Below, piece after piece: positions 43,375-51,335 of a stretch of 64,000 bases of DNA. Each line of letters opens with the position of its first letter. Positions within the stretch are counted from its first letter, which is position 1. The notes beneath the pieces are model-generated. The model was not told the DNA's origin, searched no databases, and saw only the letters and a list, made by a program, of their open reading frames with translations. A program made the position numbers and the translations under genes. Source of the DNA: Actinocrispum wychmicini (lineage in GTDB: Bacteria; Actinomycetota; Actinomycetes; Mycobacteriales; Pseudonocardiaceae); NCBI RefSeq assembly GCF_004345645.1, contig NZ_SLWS01000001.1:124001-188000 (forward strand). Reading direction: 5' to 3'.

Positions 43375-43403
43375 AGTGGCCACCGTGGTGCTCGGCGGCC
43401 ACT
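43375..43403. terminator. Bidirectional terminator-like hairpin
   Basis: AGTGGCC (43375-43381) pairs with GGCCACT (43397-43403), 15-nt loop, between the regulator (+) and the small integrase-linked gene (-). A 10-bp direct repeat TAGGGCACAC at 43403 and 43423 overlaps it; the 20-bp spacing could mark integrase arm sites. Confidence 0.45.
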
Positions 43404-43421
43404 AGGGCACACGACCGCTCG

Positions 43422-43691
43422 TTAGGGCACACCACACCTACGTCGCGCTCTGGCGCTTAGTAGCGCGAGGCGCGAGAAGTGTGCCTTCTTGGCGGATTCG
43501 GCCCGTCGGGCACGCTCCTCAGGCGGAAGGACCCCGTCAGGGTCGACCTGTCGCTCGAAGCGTTCGAGCGCCGCTCGCCGTGCCGCCGCGGTCCGGGCCA
43601 TCCGGTCCGCGGTGTTGGCCCACGATGCATGTGCGGCGGCCGAGGCGCGCAGGTGACGCTGTGCGGGGGTGAGGTTGGTCGATGCAGCCAT
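43422..43691 (-). CDS. Conserved small basic protein next to the integrase
   Basis: An 89-residue protein beginning MAASTNLTPAQRHLRASAAAHASWA and ending with a basic helix; the middle ERFERQVDPDGVLPPEERARRAESAKKAHFSRLALLSARARR is strongly conserved in small proteins that accompany integrases of actinobacterial prophages and integrative elements. ATG 43691 is chosen over the longer frame. Role unknown; excision or transfer control is plausible. Confidence 0.75.
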   Translation of the reverse strand: MAASTNLTPAQRHLRASAAAHASWANTADRMARTAAARRAALERFERQVDPDGVLPPEERARRAESAKKAHFSRLALLSARARRRCGVP

Positions 43692-43722
43692 ACCCCAAGC
43701 ACAGCGCCCCCGTGTCACCCGA

Positions 43723-44655
43723 TCAGGCGATGAGCGAGTCGGCCGGCGACAGGCGCTCGTGCTCGTCGAGGGCCCGCTGCACTTCGGCTTGCTTGCCGTA
43801 ATGGCGCGGCATCTTGGTAGAGGACCACCCGGCAATGATCATGAGCCCGTGCTCGCTGCCGCCGGCTTGCTTCCACCTGTGGGTGAAGTCGTGCCGGAAA
43901 CGGTGAGCGTGCAGGGAGTCTGACACCTTCGCCTGCCGACCACGCCGGTTCAACATGTGCTTGATCCCGTCGACACAGAGCGGCTTGTCGACCCGGCGGG
44001 ACAGCCACAGCCCGCTACAGGACTCCGCGAGCGGATGCTTAGCCCGAGCCTTCAGGTAGCGCGCCAGGGCCAGACCAGTGCTCGCCCCGAACCGCACCCA
44101 CCGTTCCTTGTTGCCTTTGCCGCAGATCTTCAACCGCTTCGTCGTGAGGTCGACGTCACGGGCGTCTATCGAATGCAGCTCGGACACCCGCATTCCGGTG
44201 TCGATGAACAGCAGCACAATCGCCGTGTCGCGCAGGTCGGCAAGACTCTTGCCGGAGCAGGTCAAGAGCACCGCGGCGTGCTCCTCGTCGCTCAACAGTG
44301 GCGTGATCTTCTCCGGGACGTTCGGCGGCTCCGTCTCGTCCATCGGGTTCCCGGTCTTGATCTCCTTCCGCTTGACCAGCCACGCGAAGTACACCCGTAG
44401 GTTCCGGTAGTGGTGCGCACCGTTGGCCGCCGACGTGGCCTCGATGATGTCCACGATGAAGTCGTCGACGTGGTGTGCCTCGACGTCGGCCGGCTCGACG
44501 TCGTGCCCTTGGTCACTGAGCCACTCGGCCCACCGCCGAGCGGTGTAGAGGTAGCCACGTTCCGTGTTCGTCGACAGCGCCTTCGCCCTGATGGTCTTAC
44601 GCCACCGCTCGGCCAACATGCTCCACACCGCAGCATTGGTACAGGTCTCGCCCAT
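43723..44655 (-). CDS. Tyrosine site-specific integrase
   Basis: A 310-residue phage integrase. Catalytic residues are visible: Arg156 (DTGMRVSEL), His251-x2-Arg254 (HAHRFRHDF), Trp277 (GWSST) and the nucleophile Tyr286 (MPRHYGKQ). The N-terminal core-binding domain spans about 10-105. It lies 73 bp from the right attachment repeat and reads away from it, typical for a tRNA-targeting integrase. It recombines within the anticodon region of tRNA-Ser(GGA). Confidence 0.95.
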   Translation of the reverse strand: MGETCTNAAVWSMLAERWRKTIRAKALSTNTERGYLYTARRWAEWLSDQGHDVEPADVEAHHVDDFIVDIIEATSAANGAHHYRNLRVYFAWLVKRKEIKTGNPMDETEPPNVPEKITPLLSDEEHAAVLLTCSGKSLADLRDTAIVLLFIDTGMRVSELHSIDARDVDLTTKRLKICGKGNKERWVRFGASTGLALARYLKARAKHPLAESCSGLWLSRRVDKPLCVDGIKHMLNRRGRQAKVSDSLHAHRFRHDFTHRWKQAGGSEHGLMIIAGWSSTKMPRHYGKQAEVQRALDEHERLSPADSLIA

Positions 44656-44727
44656 GTCACAACCTCAGCAATCGTGTTGTCACCGACCGCTGTGCTTGCC
44701 CACGGTCCCCGCCGCACGCCCCTCGTG

Positions 44728-44818
44728 ACCCCCCGTTTTGGGAGGTCACGGCCACATCCGGTACCCTCTTCGACGGAGGATTCGCATAGTGGCCTAGTGC
44801 GCACGATTGGAAATCGTG
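44728..44818 (+). repeat. attR: right copy of the 91-bp attachment repeat
   Basis: Identical to 6557-6647 and ends in the anticodon stem of the complete tRNA. It carries the whole promoter region and the 5' half of the tRNA. In an integrated element this copy comes from the phage attachment site. Confidence 0.95.
44738..44767 (+). promoter_or_regulatory. Promoter of tRNA-Ser(GGA), inside the attachment repeat
   Basis: TTGGGA (44738-44743), 18-bp spacer, TACCCT (44762-44767), seven bases before the tRNA. The same promoter is present at 6567-6596 in the left copy. Confidence 0.5.
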
Positions 44819-44861
44819 TTGGGTGTGATAGCCCTCAGGGGTTCAAATCCCCTATCCTCCG
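44775..44861 (+). tRNA. tRNA-Ser (anticodon GGA)
   Basis: 87 nt, class II: acceptor GGAGGAT (44775-44781) with ATCCTCC (44854-44860), discriminator G, anticodon loop TTGGAAA on a 5-bp stem, long variable arm and T-arm with GGTTCAAATCC. CCA is not encoded. Decodes UCC/UCU. Its first 44 nt and promoter lie in the attachment repeat, so they are phage-derived in this lysogen. Confidence 0.97.
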
Positions 44862-44872
44862 CTCGTTTCCGG

Positions 44873-44908
44873 GTGACCTGTGTCTGCGGAAAGCGCAGAC
44901 CAGGTCAC
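44873..44908 (+). terminator. tRNA-Ser terminator
   Basis: GTGACCTG/CAGGTCAC (8 bp) enclosing GTCTGCG/CGCAGAC (7 bp) with one bulged T and a GAAAG loop, 11 bp after the tRNA. Confidence 0.8.
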
Positions 44909-44920
44909 TCGCCATAATGT

Positions 44921-44963
44921 TGGGGGGCGACCCCCCAAACCCCCCGAGGCGGGCTTCGCCCGC
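44921..44963. repeat. Pair of GC-rich palindromes after the tRNA
   Basis: TTGGGGGG-CGA-CCCCCCAA (44921-44939) and GCGGGC-TTC-GCCCGC (44949-44963). The combination resembles dispersed intergenic palindromic elements of actinobacterial chromosomes. The rest of 44964-45300 shows no gene. Confidence 0.45.
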
Positions 44964-45300
44964 GTGTGGCTGGGTTCGGCTGGTTCGGTGTCCCCCGTCG
45001 ATGGTTGTGGGTCGACAGCCGCAGTCTGTTGCGGTAGCAGACTCAGTGCGGGAGATCAGTTGGACCAATTTGCCGCCGAGGGTCTTCGGGGTGGTGGTGT
45101 GGTGGTCAGTTGTGTCGGTGGGTTCCTGTGCGGGCCAGGCACGTTGTTGGCCGGGTGGACAAGATCCGTGTTGGACCACACTTAGGGGAGTCTCCTCACT
45201 TGTCGTGGACTTGAGTGGACTAGACCATCCGGACCGGGGCCCGGCACCGAGATCCGGACCGGGCTCTGCACCGAGTGACAAGCTCGATTGGGAGGCCCGG

Positions 45301-46836
45301 ATGAGGAAACTGAGTCGGCGTGGCTTTTTGGGTGGTATCGGCGTGGGTGCCGGCGTCCTGGCCGCCCAGCCCGCCAAGGCGTTCGGCGTGATCAACGAGA
45401 TCTTCGACGACGCGCCCGCCGCCGCCGCGCCCTCCGCTGTCACTTTTGGACGGATCTTCGGGATTCCGGCGTTCGCGCCGGCGAGTTCCGCGGTGGTGGC
45501 CGCGCTTTCCGACATCGGCAAGGCGGGTGGCCTGCTGGACGCCAAGGACGACCTCAGTCAGGGCCCGGCCGCGTCGATCCTCGACCCGACACTGAGCCCG
45601 AACCACCACGACAACCCGAGGATGACCGCGGGTTTCCATTTCCTGGGCCAGCTGATCGACCACGACCTGACCTTCGACCTCACGTCCACGCTCGGCGTGC
45701 CGGCCGTCCCCGAGCAGACCCGGAACCAACGCACACCAGCGCTCGACCTCGACAACGTGTACGGCGGCGGACCGCAGGCCAGCCCGAAGTTGTACGACCC
45801 CGCCGATCCAGCCAAGTTCCTTGTGCAGAGCGGCGGGCAGTTCGAGGACGTCCCGCGCGAGGCGGACGGCACCGCCATCATCGCCGACCCGCGCAACGAC
45901 GAGAACATGATGATCTCCGGGCTGCACGTCGCGATCCTCAAGTTCCACAACAACGTCGTGGACGCACTGCGCGCGCAGGGCGTACGGGACGTTTTCAACG
46001 CCGCCCACCGCACCGTTCTCTGGCACTACCAATGGATCATCCTGCACGAGTACCTGCCGGCGAACATCGGCCAGGACATGACCACCGCCGTCCTCAGCAA
46101 CGGTTTGCTGTACTTCGACCCCTACCGGACGCCGTTCATGCCGATCGAGTTCAGCGCGGCCGCGTTCCGGTTCGGGCACGCCCAGATCCGGCCGTCCTAC
46201 CGGGCGAACCTCAAGGGCGACAACGGCAGTCCGTTCTTCGGGTTTATCTTCGACCCGGCCGGCGAAGGCCAGGCGGATCCGGTGGACCTGCGCGGCGGGT
46301 TCCGGGCGCCACGGCGGTTCATCGGCTGGCAGACGTTCTTCGACTTCGGCGACGGCCAGGTCAAACAGAACAAGCTCATCAAGACGGCGGTCTCCACGCC
46401 GCTGTTCCAACTCCCGCTCAGCGCCATCGCCACCCACGACCAGCCGGTCTCCCTGATGGCCCGCGACATGCTGCGGATGCTCACCTGGTCGCTGCCCTCA
46501 GGCCAGCGGCTCGCCGAGTTCATGGGCGACCCGGTCATCGACGCCGGCCACTTCCCGGAACTCGCGAAGTACGGCCTGGGCCTGGACGCCAACACGCCGC
46601 CGCTCTACTACATCCTGCGCGAGGCCGACCTGGTCAACGGCGGCACCCACCTCGGTCCGGTCGGCGGACGCATCATCGGCGAGACCATCATCGGGCTGAT
46701 GCTCGTGGACCCGGGCGCCTTCCTGTCCAGCAACCCCAACTGGACGCCGACGCTGCCCAGTGCCACACCGGGCACGTTCACCATGGTGGACCTGCTGAAG
46801 TTCGCCAAGGTCGACCCGGCCAGCCGGGGCCAGTGA
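45301..46836 (+). CDS. Tat-exported haem peroxidase (animal peroxidase superfamily)
   Basis: A 511-residue peroxidase. ATG 45301, with GGGAGG upstream, gives a twin-arginine signal (LSRRGFLGG, then a hydrophobic stretch to AAQPAKA), so the folded haem enzyme is exported. Superfamily motifs: GQLIDHDLTFD with the distal His, the LDNVYGGGP calcium-site region, RNDENMMISGLHVAILKFHNNVVD and the proximal region FRFGHAQIRPSYR. The ORF is open far upstream, but this start is unambiguous. Monocistronic. Confidence 0.92.
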   Translation: MRKLSRRGFLGGIGVGAGVLAAQPAKAFGVINEIFDDAPAAAAPSAVTFGRIFGIPAFAPASSAVVAALSDIGKAGGLLDAKDDLSQGPAASILDPTLSPNHHDNPRMTAGFHFLGQLIDHDLTFDLTSTLGVPAVPEQTRNQRTPALDLDNVYGGGPQASPKLYDPADPAKFLVQSGGQFEDVPREADGTAIIADPRNDENMMISGLHVAILKFHNNVVDALRAQGVRDVFNAAHRTVLWHYQWIILHEYLPANIGQDMTTAVLSNGLLYFDPYRTPFMPIEFSAAAFRFGHAQIRPSYRANLKGDNGSPFFGFIFDPAGEGQADPVDLRGGFRAPRRFIGWQTFFDFGDGQVKQNKLIKTAVSTPLFQLPLSAIATHDQPVSLMARDMLRMLTWSLPSGQRLAEFMGDPVIDAGHFPELAKYGLGLDANTPPLYYILREADLVNGGTHLGPVGGRIIGETIIGLMLVDPGAFLSSNPNWTPTLPSATPGTFTMVDLLKFAKVDPASRGQ

Positions 46837-46892
46837 CGAAGCGCCGTCCGCGCGAATTCTCTCAGACCAGTTGGACCGGTTCGGCCAAGAAG

Positions 46893-46923
46893 CCGATGGC
46901 CTGGGCGCCGCCCAGGCCATCGG
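46893..46923. terminator. Bidirectional terminator
   Basis: Perfect 14-bp stem (46893-46906 with 46910-46923) and a GCC loop, between the peroxidase gene (+) and a small gene (-). Confidence 0.8.
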
Positions 46924-46924
46924 T

Positions 46925-47074
46925 TCACTCCTCGTCGTCCGGCTTGGCGTGGTCCGCCTTGCCGGGGTTCGGATCGCGGGACAGGTCGATCAGCGGGTGC
47001 GGCCCGACCGCGTCGTCCGGCAGGGCATGACTCCCCCTGCCCTCCTTGCCTGGTTTGTCCTGATCTGTGCTCAC
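46925..47074 (-). CDS. Small hydrophilic protein
   Basis: A 49-residue frame, GTG 47074, with a near-perfect AAGGAGGGG ribosome-binding site. Sequence is charged and Pro/Asp-rich (STDQDKPGKEGRGSHALPDD...KADHAKPDDEE); no family recognised. The strong ribosome-binding site and own terminator argue that it is real. Confidence 0.5.
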   Translation of the reverse strand: MSTDQDKPGKEGRGSHALPDDAVGPHPLIDLSRDPNPGKADHAKPDDEE

Positions 47075-47281
47075 CACGCCCCTCCTTCGTGTCGATTGGA
47101 CAGTACCCATGGGTGCCGACAACCCGCATGACGAGGTCCAACCACAAGCGGCGAAGCCCTACTCCAACAAAGGTGAGAAGTTCGCCGATCTCCGCCAGGA
47201 CACAGCCGTCTTTCGCAATAGCGGTGGCTAAGGGAACGAAGCCCCCGGCGACCATGATCGGTCGGCGGGGGCTCTGAGCTG

Positions 47282-47368
47282 CGGTGGCGGTGGGATTTGA
47301 ACCCACGGAGGACGTGAATCCTCACACGCTTTCGAGGCGTGCTCCTTCGGCCGCTCGGACACGCCACC
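47282..47368 (-). tRNA. tRNA-Ser (anticodon CGA)
   Basis: 87 nt, class II: acceptor GGTGGCG with CGCCACC, discriminator G, anticodon loop CTCGAAA, long variable arm, T-arm GGGTTCAAATCCC. Decodes UCG, the most used serine codon family in such genomes. Confidence 0.97.
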
Positions 47369-47398
47369 GAGCGGAAGCTTACCGGACGGGTCGCTGGC

Positions 47399-47947
47399 TC
47401 AGCGCCAGGCCCGCATGGCCAGGGCCAGCCGGCCGCGGGCGCGGGCCAGGCGGCTGCGGACGGCTTCTTCGGTGCCGCCGGAGAGTCGGGCGATCTCCAG
47501 GTGGGGCAGGCCGTCGATCTCGGCGAGCAGCCAGGTTCGGCGTTGCGGGTGGGAGAGTTGGGCCAGGGCCGCGGTGAGGGCGTCCACGCCGGCCACCGCT
47601 TCGACCACCCGTTGGGGGTCGGCGGCGGTGGTGGGGAGGTTGATGTCGAGCTGTTCGTGGTGGCGGCGGCTGCGCAGGACGCCGAGACACTGGCGGTGGG
47701 CGACGCGGAAGAGCCAGGTGCGTACGGCGGCCGGTTCGGTCAGTTCGGACAGGCTTCGCCAGGCCGTGACCGAGACTTCCTGGGCGACGTCTTCGGCGTC
47801 GGCTGTGGAGCCGAGCATCCGCAGGGCCATCAGGAACACGCGGTGGGTGTAGCGGCCGAGCAGGATTTCGAACGCGTCCCGGTCTCCGGACGTCGCTCGA
47901 CCCACCAGGGTCGCATCATCTACATCGGACAGATCACAGGTGCGCAA
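47399..47947 (-). CDS. ECF-type RNA polymerase sigma factor
   Basis: A 182-residue ECF sigma factor with region 2 (DAFEILLGRYTHRVFLMALRMLGSTADAEDVAQEVSVTAWRSL) and region 4 (LSHPQRRTWLLAEIDGLPHLEIARLSGGTEEAVRSRLARARGRL). TTG 47947 with GGAGGG upstream gives a normal family length; the frame is open 17 codons further. No anti-sigma gene is adjacent. Target promoters unknown. Confidence 0.88.
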   Translation of the reverse strand: MRTCDLSDVDDATLVGRATSGDRDAFEILLGRYTHRVFLMALRMLGSTADAEDVAQEVSVTAWRSLSELTEPAAVRTWLFRVAHRQCLGVLRSRRHHEQLDINLPTTAADPQRVVEAVAGVDALTAALAQLSHPQRRTWLLAEIDGLPHLEIARLSGGTEEAVRSRLARARGRLALAMRAWR

Positions 47948-48032
47948 TCGCCTGCCCTCCAACGAAAACGTCTGGCGCTCATGGTGGCAGGGACGCACTC
48001 AAACCCATCGTCGGCACGCTATGTGATCTGCG

Positions 48033-48497
48033 TCACTCTGTCCGTCGTTGGTCGAAGAAGGCGGCCAGCAGTGCCGAACACTCGTCCGCCAGCACCCCGC
48101 CGATCACCTCGGGCCGATGGTTGAGCCGCTGGTCACGCACGACGTCCCACAACGACCCCACGGCACCCGTCCGTGGCTCCCAGGCGCCGAAGACCACCCG
48201 GGCGATCCGGGCCAGCACGAGGGCGCCGGCGCACATTGTGCACGGCTCCACCGTCACGACCAGTGTGCACCCGGCCAACCGCCAGCCGTCGCCATAGGCC
48301 TTGGCCGCGGCACGCAACGCCAGGATCTCCGCGTGCGCGGTCGGGTCACCGAGGGCTTCCCGGGCGTTGCACGCGCTCGCCAGCTCGTCGCCGGCGGGCG
48401 AGAGCACGATCGCCCCGATCGGCACGTCCCCGGTGTCCAGCGCCCGCTCGGCCACCCTCAGCGCGGCCCGGACCAGGTCACTGTTGGATGCGGTCAA
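48033..48497 (-). CDS. tadA: tRNA-specific adenosine deaminase
   Basis: A 154-residue zinc enzyme converting A34 to inosine in tRNA-Arg(ACG). Catalytic motifs: HAEI (zinc His and proton-shuttle Glu) and PCTMC (two zinc Cys). Usual family length. Its 5' end overlaps the partner gene by 20 bp, so they are translated together. The substrate tRNA-Arg(ACG) is encoded at 61400 in the same window. Confidence 0.96.
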   Translation of the reverse strand: MTASNSDLVRAALRVAERALDTGDVPIGAIVLSPAGDELASACNAREALGDPTAHAEILALRAAAKAYGDGWRLAGCTLVVTVEPCTMCAGALVLARIARVVFGAWEPRTGAVGSLWDVVRDQRLNHRPEVIGGVLADECSALLAAFFDQRRTE

Positions 48498-48966
48498 GCA
48501 ACGCCCCGAACTGGTCGGCGAACCCGCAGCGCTGGGCGACCATCTGCAGCTGCTGGTCCGGGTACAGGTCCACCTCGGCCGTGATCACCTGCAGCTCCGG
48601 GCCGGGCAGGCCCAGGTCGGCCAGGATGTCCAGGGTGCCCTCCGGCCACAACTCGTCGTCATCGTCCTCCGGCGGGTCGACCCGCAGCAGGTCGAGCGCG
48701 TCCGCCGCGATGTCGTAGTCCAACGCCGCCGCCGCGTCCGACAGCAGCAACGACACCCCGCCCGGGCTCGGCCTGAGCAGGAGAAAGAACTCGTCGTCCA
48801 CCGCGAGCATGCCGAACACCGCGCCGGTCGAGCGAAGCTTGCGCAGCTCGGTGATGGCCGAGTCCAACGAGTTGAGCGCGTCCGCGCCCATGGAGTCGCA
48901 CCGCCACCTGCCGTCCTCCCGGACGACCGCTACCGCGAAGCCAGCGACCGGCTCCTCCTGAGACAT
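48478..48966 (-). CDS. tRNA adenosine deaminase-associated protein
   Basis: A 162-residue protein that precedes tadA in most actinobacteria. Start MSQEEPVAGFAVAVVREDGRW (ATG 48966); later DSAITELRKLRSTGAVFGMLAVDDEFFLLLRP, an acidic middle (PPEDDDDELWP) and a helical end. Function not known; the 20-bp overlap with tadA indicates a common role or co-regulation. Confidence 0.85.
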   Translation of the reverse strand: MSQEEPVAGFAVAVVREDGRWRCDSMGADALNSLDSAITELRKLRSTGAVFGMLAVDDEFFLLLRPSPGGVSLLLSDAAAALDYDIAADALDLLRVDPPEDDDDELWPEGTLDILADLGLPGPELQVITAEVDLYPDQQLQMVAQRCGFADQFGALLDRIQQ

Positions 48967-49046
48967 GTGCACACCGTATTCCGCTTGGCGTTCACCCGGA
49001 AGAACCAAGCCCCCATCGGCGCGCCCACGGTGTCACTATCAAAGAC

Positions 49047-50294
49047 ATGAACGCGACCCGTCCTCACCCGTCACCTCCCGTTTCCCCGCTGGCCACCGAC
49101 CCACGGTTCAGCGGCCTGGTGGAGGCCGCCCGAGCACTGCAACCGCGGACCGTCGCGTTGCGCAGGCGGATCCACAAGTTCCCGGAACAAGGCCTGCAGC
49201 TGCCCCGGACCCAGGCGGCCGTGCTGCAGGCCCTGGAGGGCCTCCCGCTGCAGATCACCAAGGGCAAGGACGTCGGCTCGGTGACCGCCGTGCTCACCGG
49301 AGCGCGACCAGGTCCCACCGTGCTGCTGCGCGGCGACATGGACGCCCTTCCGCTGCACGAGGACACCGGCCTGGACTATTCCTCCGAAGTGGACGGTTCG
49401 ATGCACGCGTGCGGCCACGACACGCACACGGCGATGCTCGTGGCCGCCGTGCGCCTGCTGTGCAGCCGGAAGGACGCGTTGACCGGGCGGGTCGTGTTCA
49501 TGTTCCAACCAGGCGAAGAAGGCCACCACGGTGCTCGTCACATGATCGACGAGGGGGTCCTGGAGGCCGGCGGGCGGCCGATCGAGCGGGCGTTCGCGTT
49601 GCACATCACGGCCACCGACACGTCCGGGTTGGTCCGCAGCAAGGCGGGCGCGATGCTCGCCGCCGCGGACTCGTTCACCGTGCGGGTCACCGGCAAGGGC
49701 GGCCACGGCGCCATGCCGTCGCACGCCCTCGACCCGATGCCGGCCGCCGCGGCGATGGTCGGCGCGATCCAGACGCTCGTCACCCGGCGGATCAGCGTTT
49801 TCGAACCGGTCGTCGCCACGGTCACCCGGATCACCGCGGGCACCACGTCCAACATCATCCCGGAGACCGCCGAACTGGAGGGCACGATCCGGTCGCTGTC
49901 CGAGGCCAGCCGCGCCCGGATGCGGGCCGAGCTGCCCAAGCTCTGCCAGCACATCGCCGCGGCGCACGGCTGCCGGGCGGAGGTCGACGTCAAGCCGGGC
50001 TATCCGGTGACCATGAACGACGCCGAGGTCGGCCCGCACGTGGTCGAGCTGGCCAGCGCGGTGCTGGGCGCACGGCACGCCGCGCCGATGCCCAACCCGC
50101 TGATGGGCGCCGAGGACTTCTCGTACGTGTTGCAGCGCGTTCCCGGCGCGTTCGCGTTCCTCGGCGCGTGCCCGCCGGGGATCGAGCCGGACGACGCCGC
50201 CCCGAACCATTCCAACCGGGTGCACTTTGACGAGTCCGCGCTCGCAAACGGGGTCGCGATGTACGCCGCGTTCGCGCTTGACACCTTGCGGTGA
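49047..50294 (+). CDS. M20-family amidohydrolase
   Basis: A 415-residue metallo-amidohydrolase of the M20D group (hippurate/IAA-amino-acid hydrolase-like). Motifs: RRRIHKFPEQG at the start, LLRGDMDALPL, HACGHDTHTAML and FQPGEEGHHGARHMIDEG with the catalytic Glu; a dimerisation domain follows, and MGAEDFSYVL near the end supplies the last metal ligands. Cleaves N-acyl amino acids or similar amides. Divergent from the tadA pair. Confidence 0.92.
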   Translation: MNATRPHPSPPVSPLATDPRFSGLVEAARALQPRTVALRRRIHKFPEQGLQLPRTQAAVLQALEGLPLQITKGKDVGSVTAVLTGARPGPTVLLRGDMDALPLHEDTGLDYSSEVDGSMHACGHDTHTAMLVAAVRLLCSRKDALTGRVVFMFQPGEEGHHGARHMIDEGVLEAGGRPIERAFALHITATDTSGLVRSKAGAMLAAADSFTVRVTGKGGHGAMPSHALDPMPAAAAMVGAIQTLVTRRISVFEPVVATVTRITAGTTSNIIPETAELEGTIRSLSEASRARMRAELPKLCQHIAAAHGCRAEVDVKPGYPVTMNDAEVGPHVVELASAVLGARHAAPMPNPLMGAEDFSYVLQRVPGAFAFLGACPPGIEPDDAAPNHSNRVHFDESALANGVAMYAAFALDTLR

Positions 50295-50309
50295 CATGTA
50301 GGGCACTAT

Positions 50310-51278
50310 GTGATCGTGCGGCCTGTTTGCGTGATCGGATTGGGACTCATCGGCGGCTCGCTGCTGCGCGCGGCGGCGGCCGCCGGGCGGCAGGTGTGGG
50401 GCGCCACACTGTCCACTGTGGATGCCGAAGCGGCGGTGAGCGACGGCTTCCTGGTCGAGTCCAGGGTGGACAAGGCCGTTGCCATGGCCAGGGAACGGGA
50501 CGCGATCGTCGTTGTCGCCGTGCCGCTGCCCGCGGTCGACCAGACACTGTCGACGATCGCCCGGCACGCACCGGACTGTCTGCTCACCGACGTGGTCAGC
50601 GTGAAGGGACCGGTCGACGAGGCCGTGCGGCGGTTCACCACACGGGTGCGTTACGTCGGCGGCCACCCGATGGCCGGCACCAGCGCGTCCGGCTGGGAGG
50701 CCGGCTCGGACGGGCTGTTCCATGACGCCTCCTGGGTGTTGACCGTCGAGGACGAGACCGACCTGAGCGCGTGGCGCGACGTGGCCCAACTGGTGCTGGA
50801 GTGCGGCGCGCAGGCCGTGCCCACGTCCGTGGCCGCCCACGACGACGCGGTCGCCCGGATCTCCCATCTCCCGCACGTCCTTGCCGCGGTGCTTGCCGCG
50901 GTCGGCGCGGACGGCGGAACGCTGGCGCTCGCATTGGCTGCGGGCTCGTACCGCGACGGCACCCGTGTCGCCGGAACCCGGCCGGAGTTGGTCCGCGCGA
51001 TGTGCGAGGGCAACCGAGCTCCGTTGTTGGACGCTGTGGACGACGCACTTGGACGGCTCGGCGCGGCCCGGGGCGCGTTGGCGTCGACCGGCTCGCTCGG
51101 CGCCACGCTCGAAGCCGGTCACCAGGCCTGGAACCAGCTGCAGGAGTACCGGACGACAGCCCGGCCGAAGGCCAGGATCGACTTGTCCGCGCCCGACGCC
51201 CGCGAGGCGCTGCTCGCGCTCGGGGCCCGTGGCGGCCGGGTGATCGGCGTGGACGGGGACTTCGTCATCACCGGCTGA
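50310..51278 (+). CDS. tyrA: Prephenate dehydrogenase
   Basis: A 322-residue NAD-dependent enzyme making 4-hydroxyphenylpyruvate for tyrosine. Rossmann motif GLGLIGGSLLRAA at residue 10; conserved GGHPMAGTSASGWEA with the active-site His, and HDDAVARISHLPHVLAA. GTG start 15 bp after the amidohydrolase stop. An aminotransferase able to finish the pathway lies at 55100. Confidence 0.93.
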   Translation: MIVRPVCVIGLGLIGGSLLRAAAAAGRQVWGATLSTVDAEAAVSDGFLVESRVDKAVAMARERDAIVVVAVPLPAVDQTLSTIARHAPDCLLTDVVSVKGPVDEAVRRFTTRVRYVGGHPMAGTSASGWEAGSDGLFHDASWVLTVEDETDLSAWRDVAQLVLECGAQAVPTSVAAHDDAVARISHLPHVLAAVLAAVGADGGTLALALAAGSYRDGTRVAGTRPELVRAMCEGNRAPLLDAVDDALGRLGAARGALASTGSLGATLEAGHQAWNQLQEYRTTARPKARIDLSAPDAREALLALGARGGRVIGVDGDFVITG

Positions 51279-51335
51279 GATACCGGCTTGGCCACAATGT
51301 GTGAGCTATCTCGCAACGACGCCTAGCTTGACGGG

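Larger units (their letters stand above)
6557..44818. mobile_element. Integrated siphovirus-type prophage, unit length 38,171 bp
   Basis: Bounded by an identical 91-bp direct repeat, holding an integrase next to the right end, an immunity region next to the left end, recombination and replication genes, WhiB, a full head/tail/lysis set and an accessory island. Gene order (small connector genes after the capsid, tail tube, frameshifted chaperone, tape measure, tail tip, lysis) is that of a long-tailed phage. Minus-strand genes inside the late operon and a frameshifted distal-tail gene are the departures from a plain phage map. Confidence 0.95.

Noticed and set aside
44410..45300. Extended N-terminal part of the peroxidase frame
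   Set aside because: It would cross the integrase gene, the tRNA and its terminator; the Tat signal at 45301 marks the true start.
49071..51122. Very long (-) open frame of 683 codons
   Set aside because: It runs antisense through the M20 amidohydrolase and tyrA, both with clear motifs; the translation is His/Arg/Gly-rich without domain features. A GC-skew shadow.
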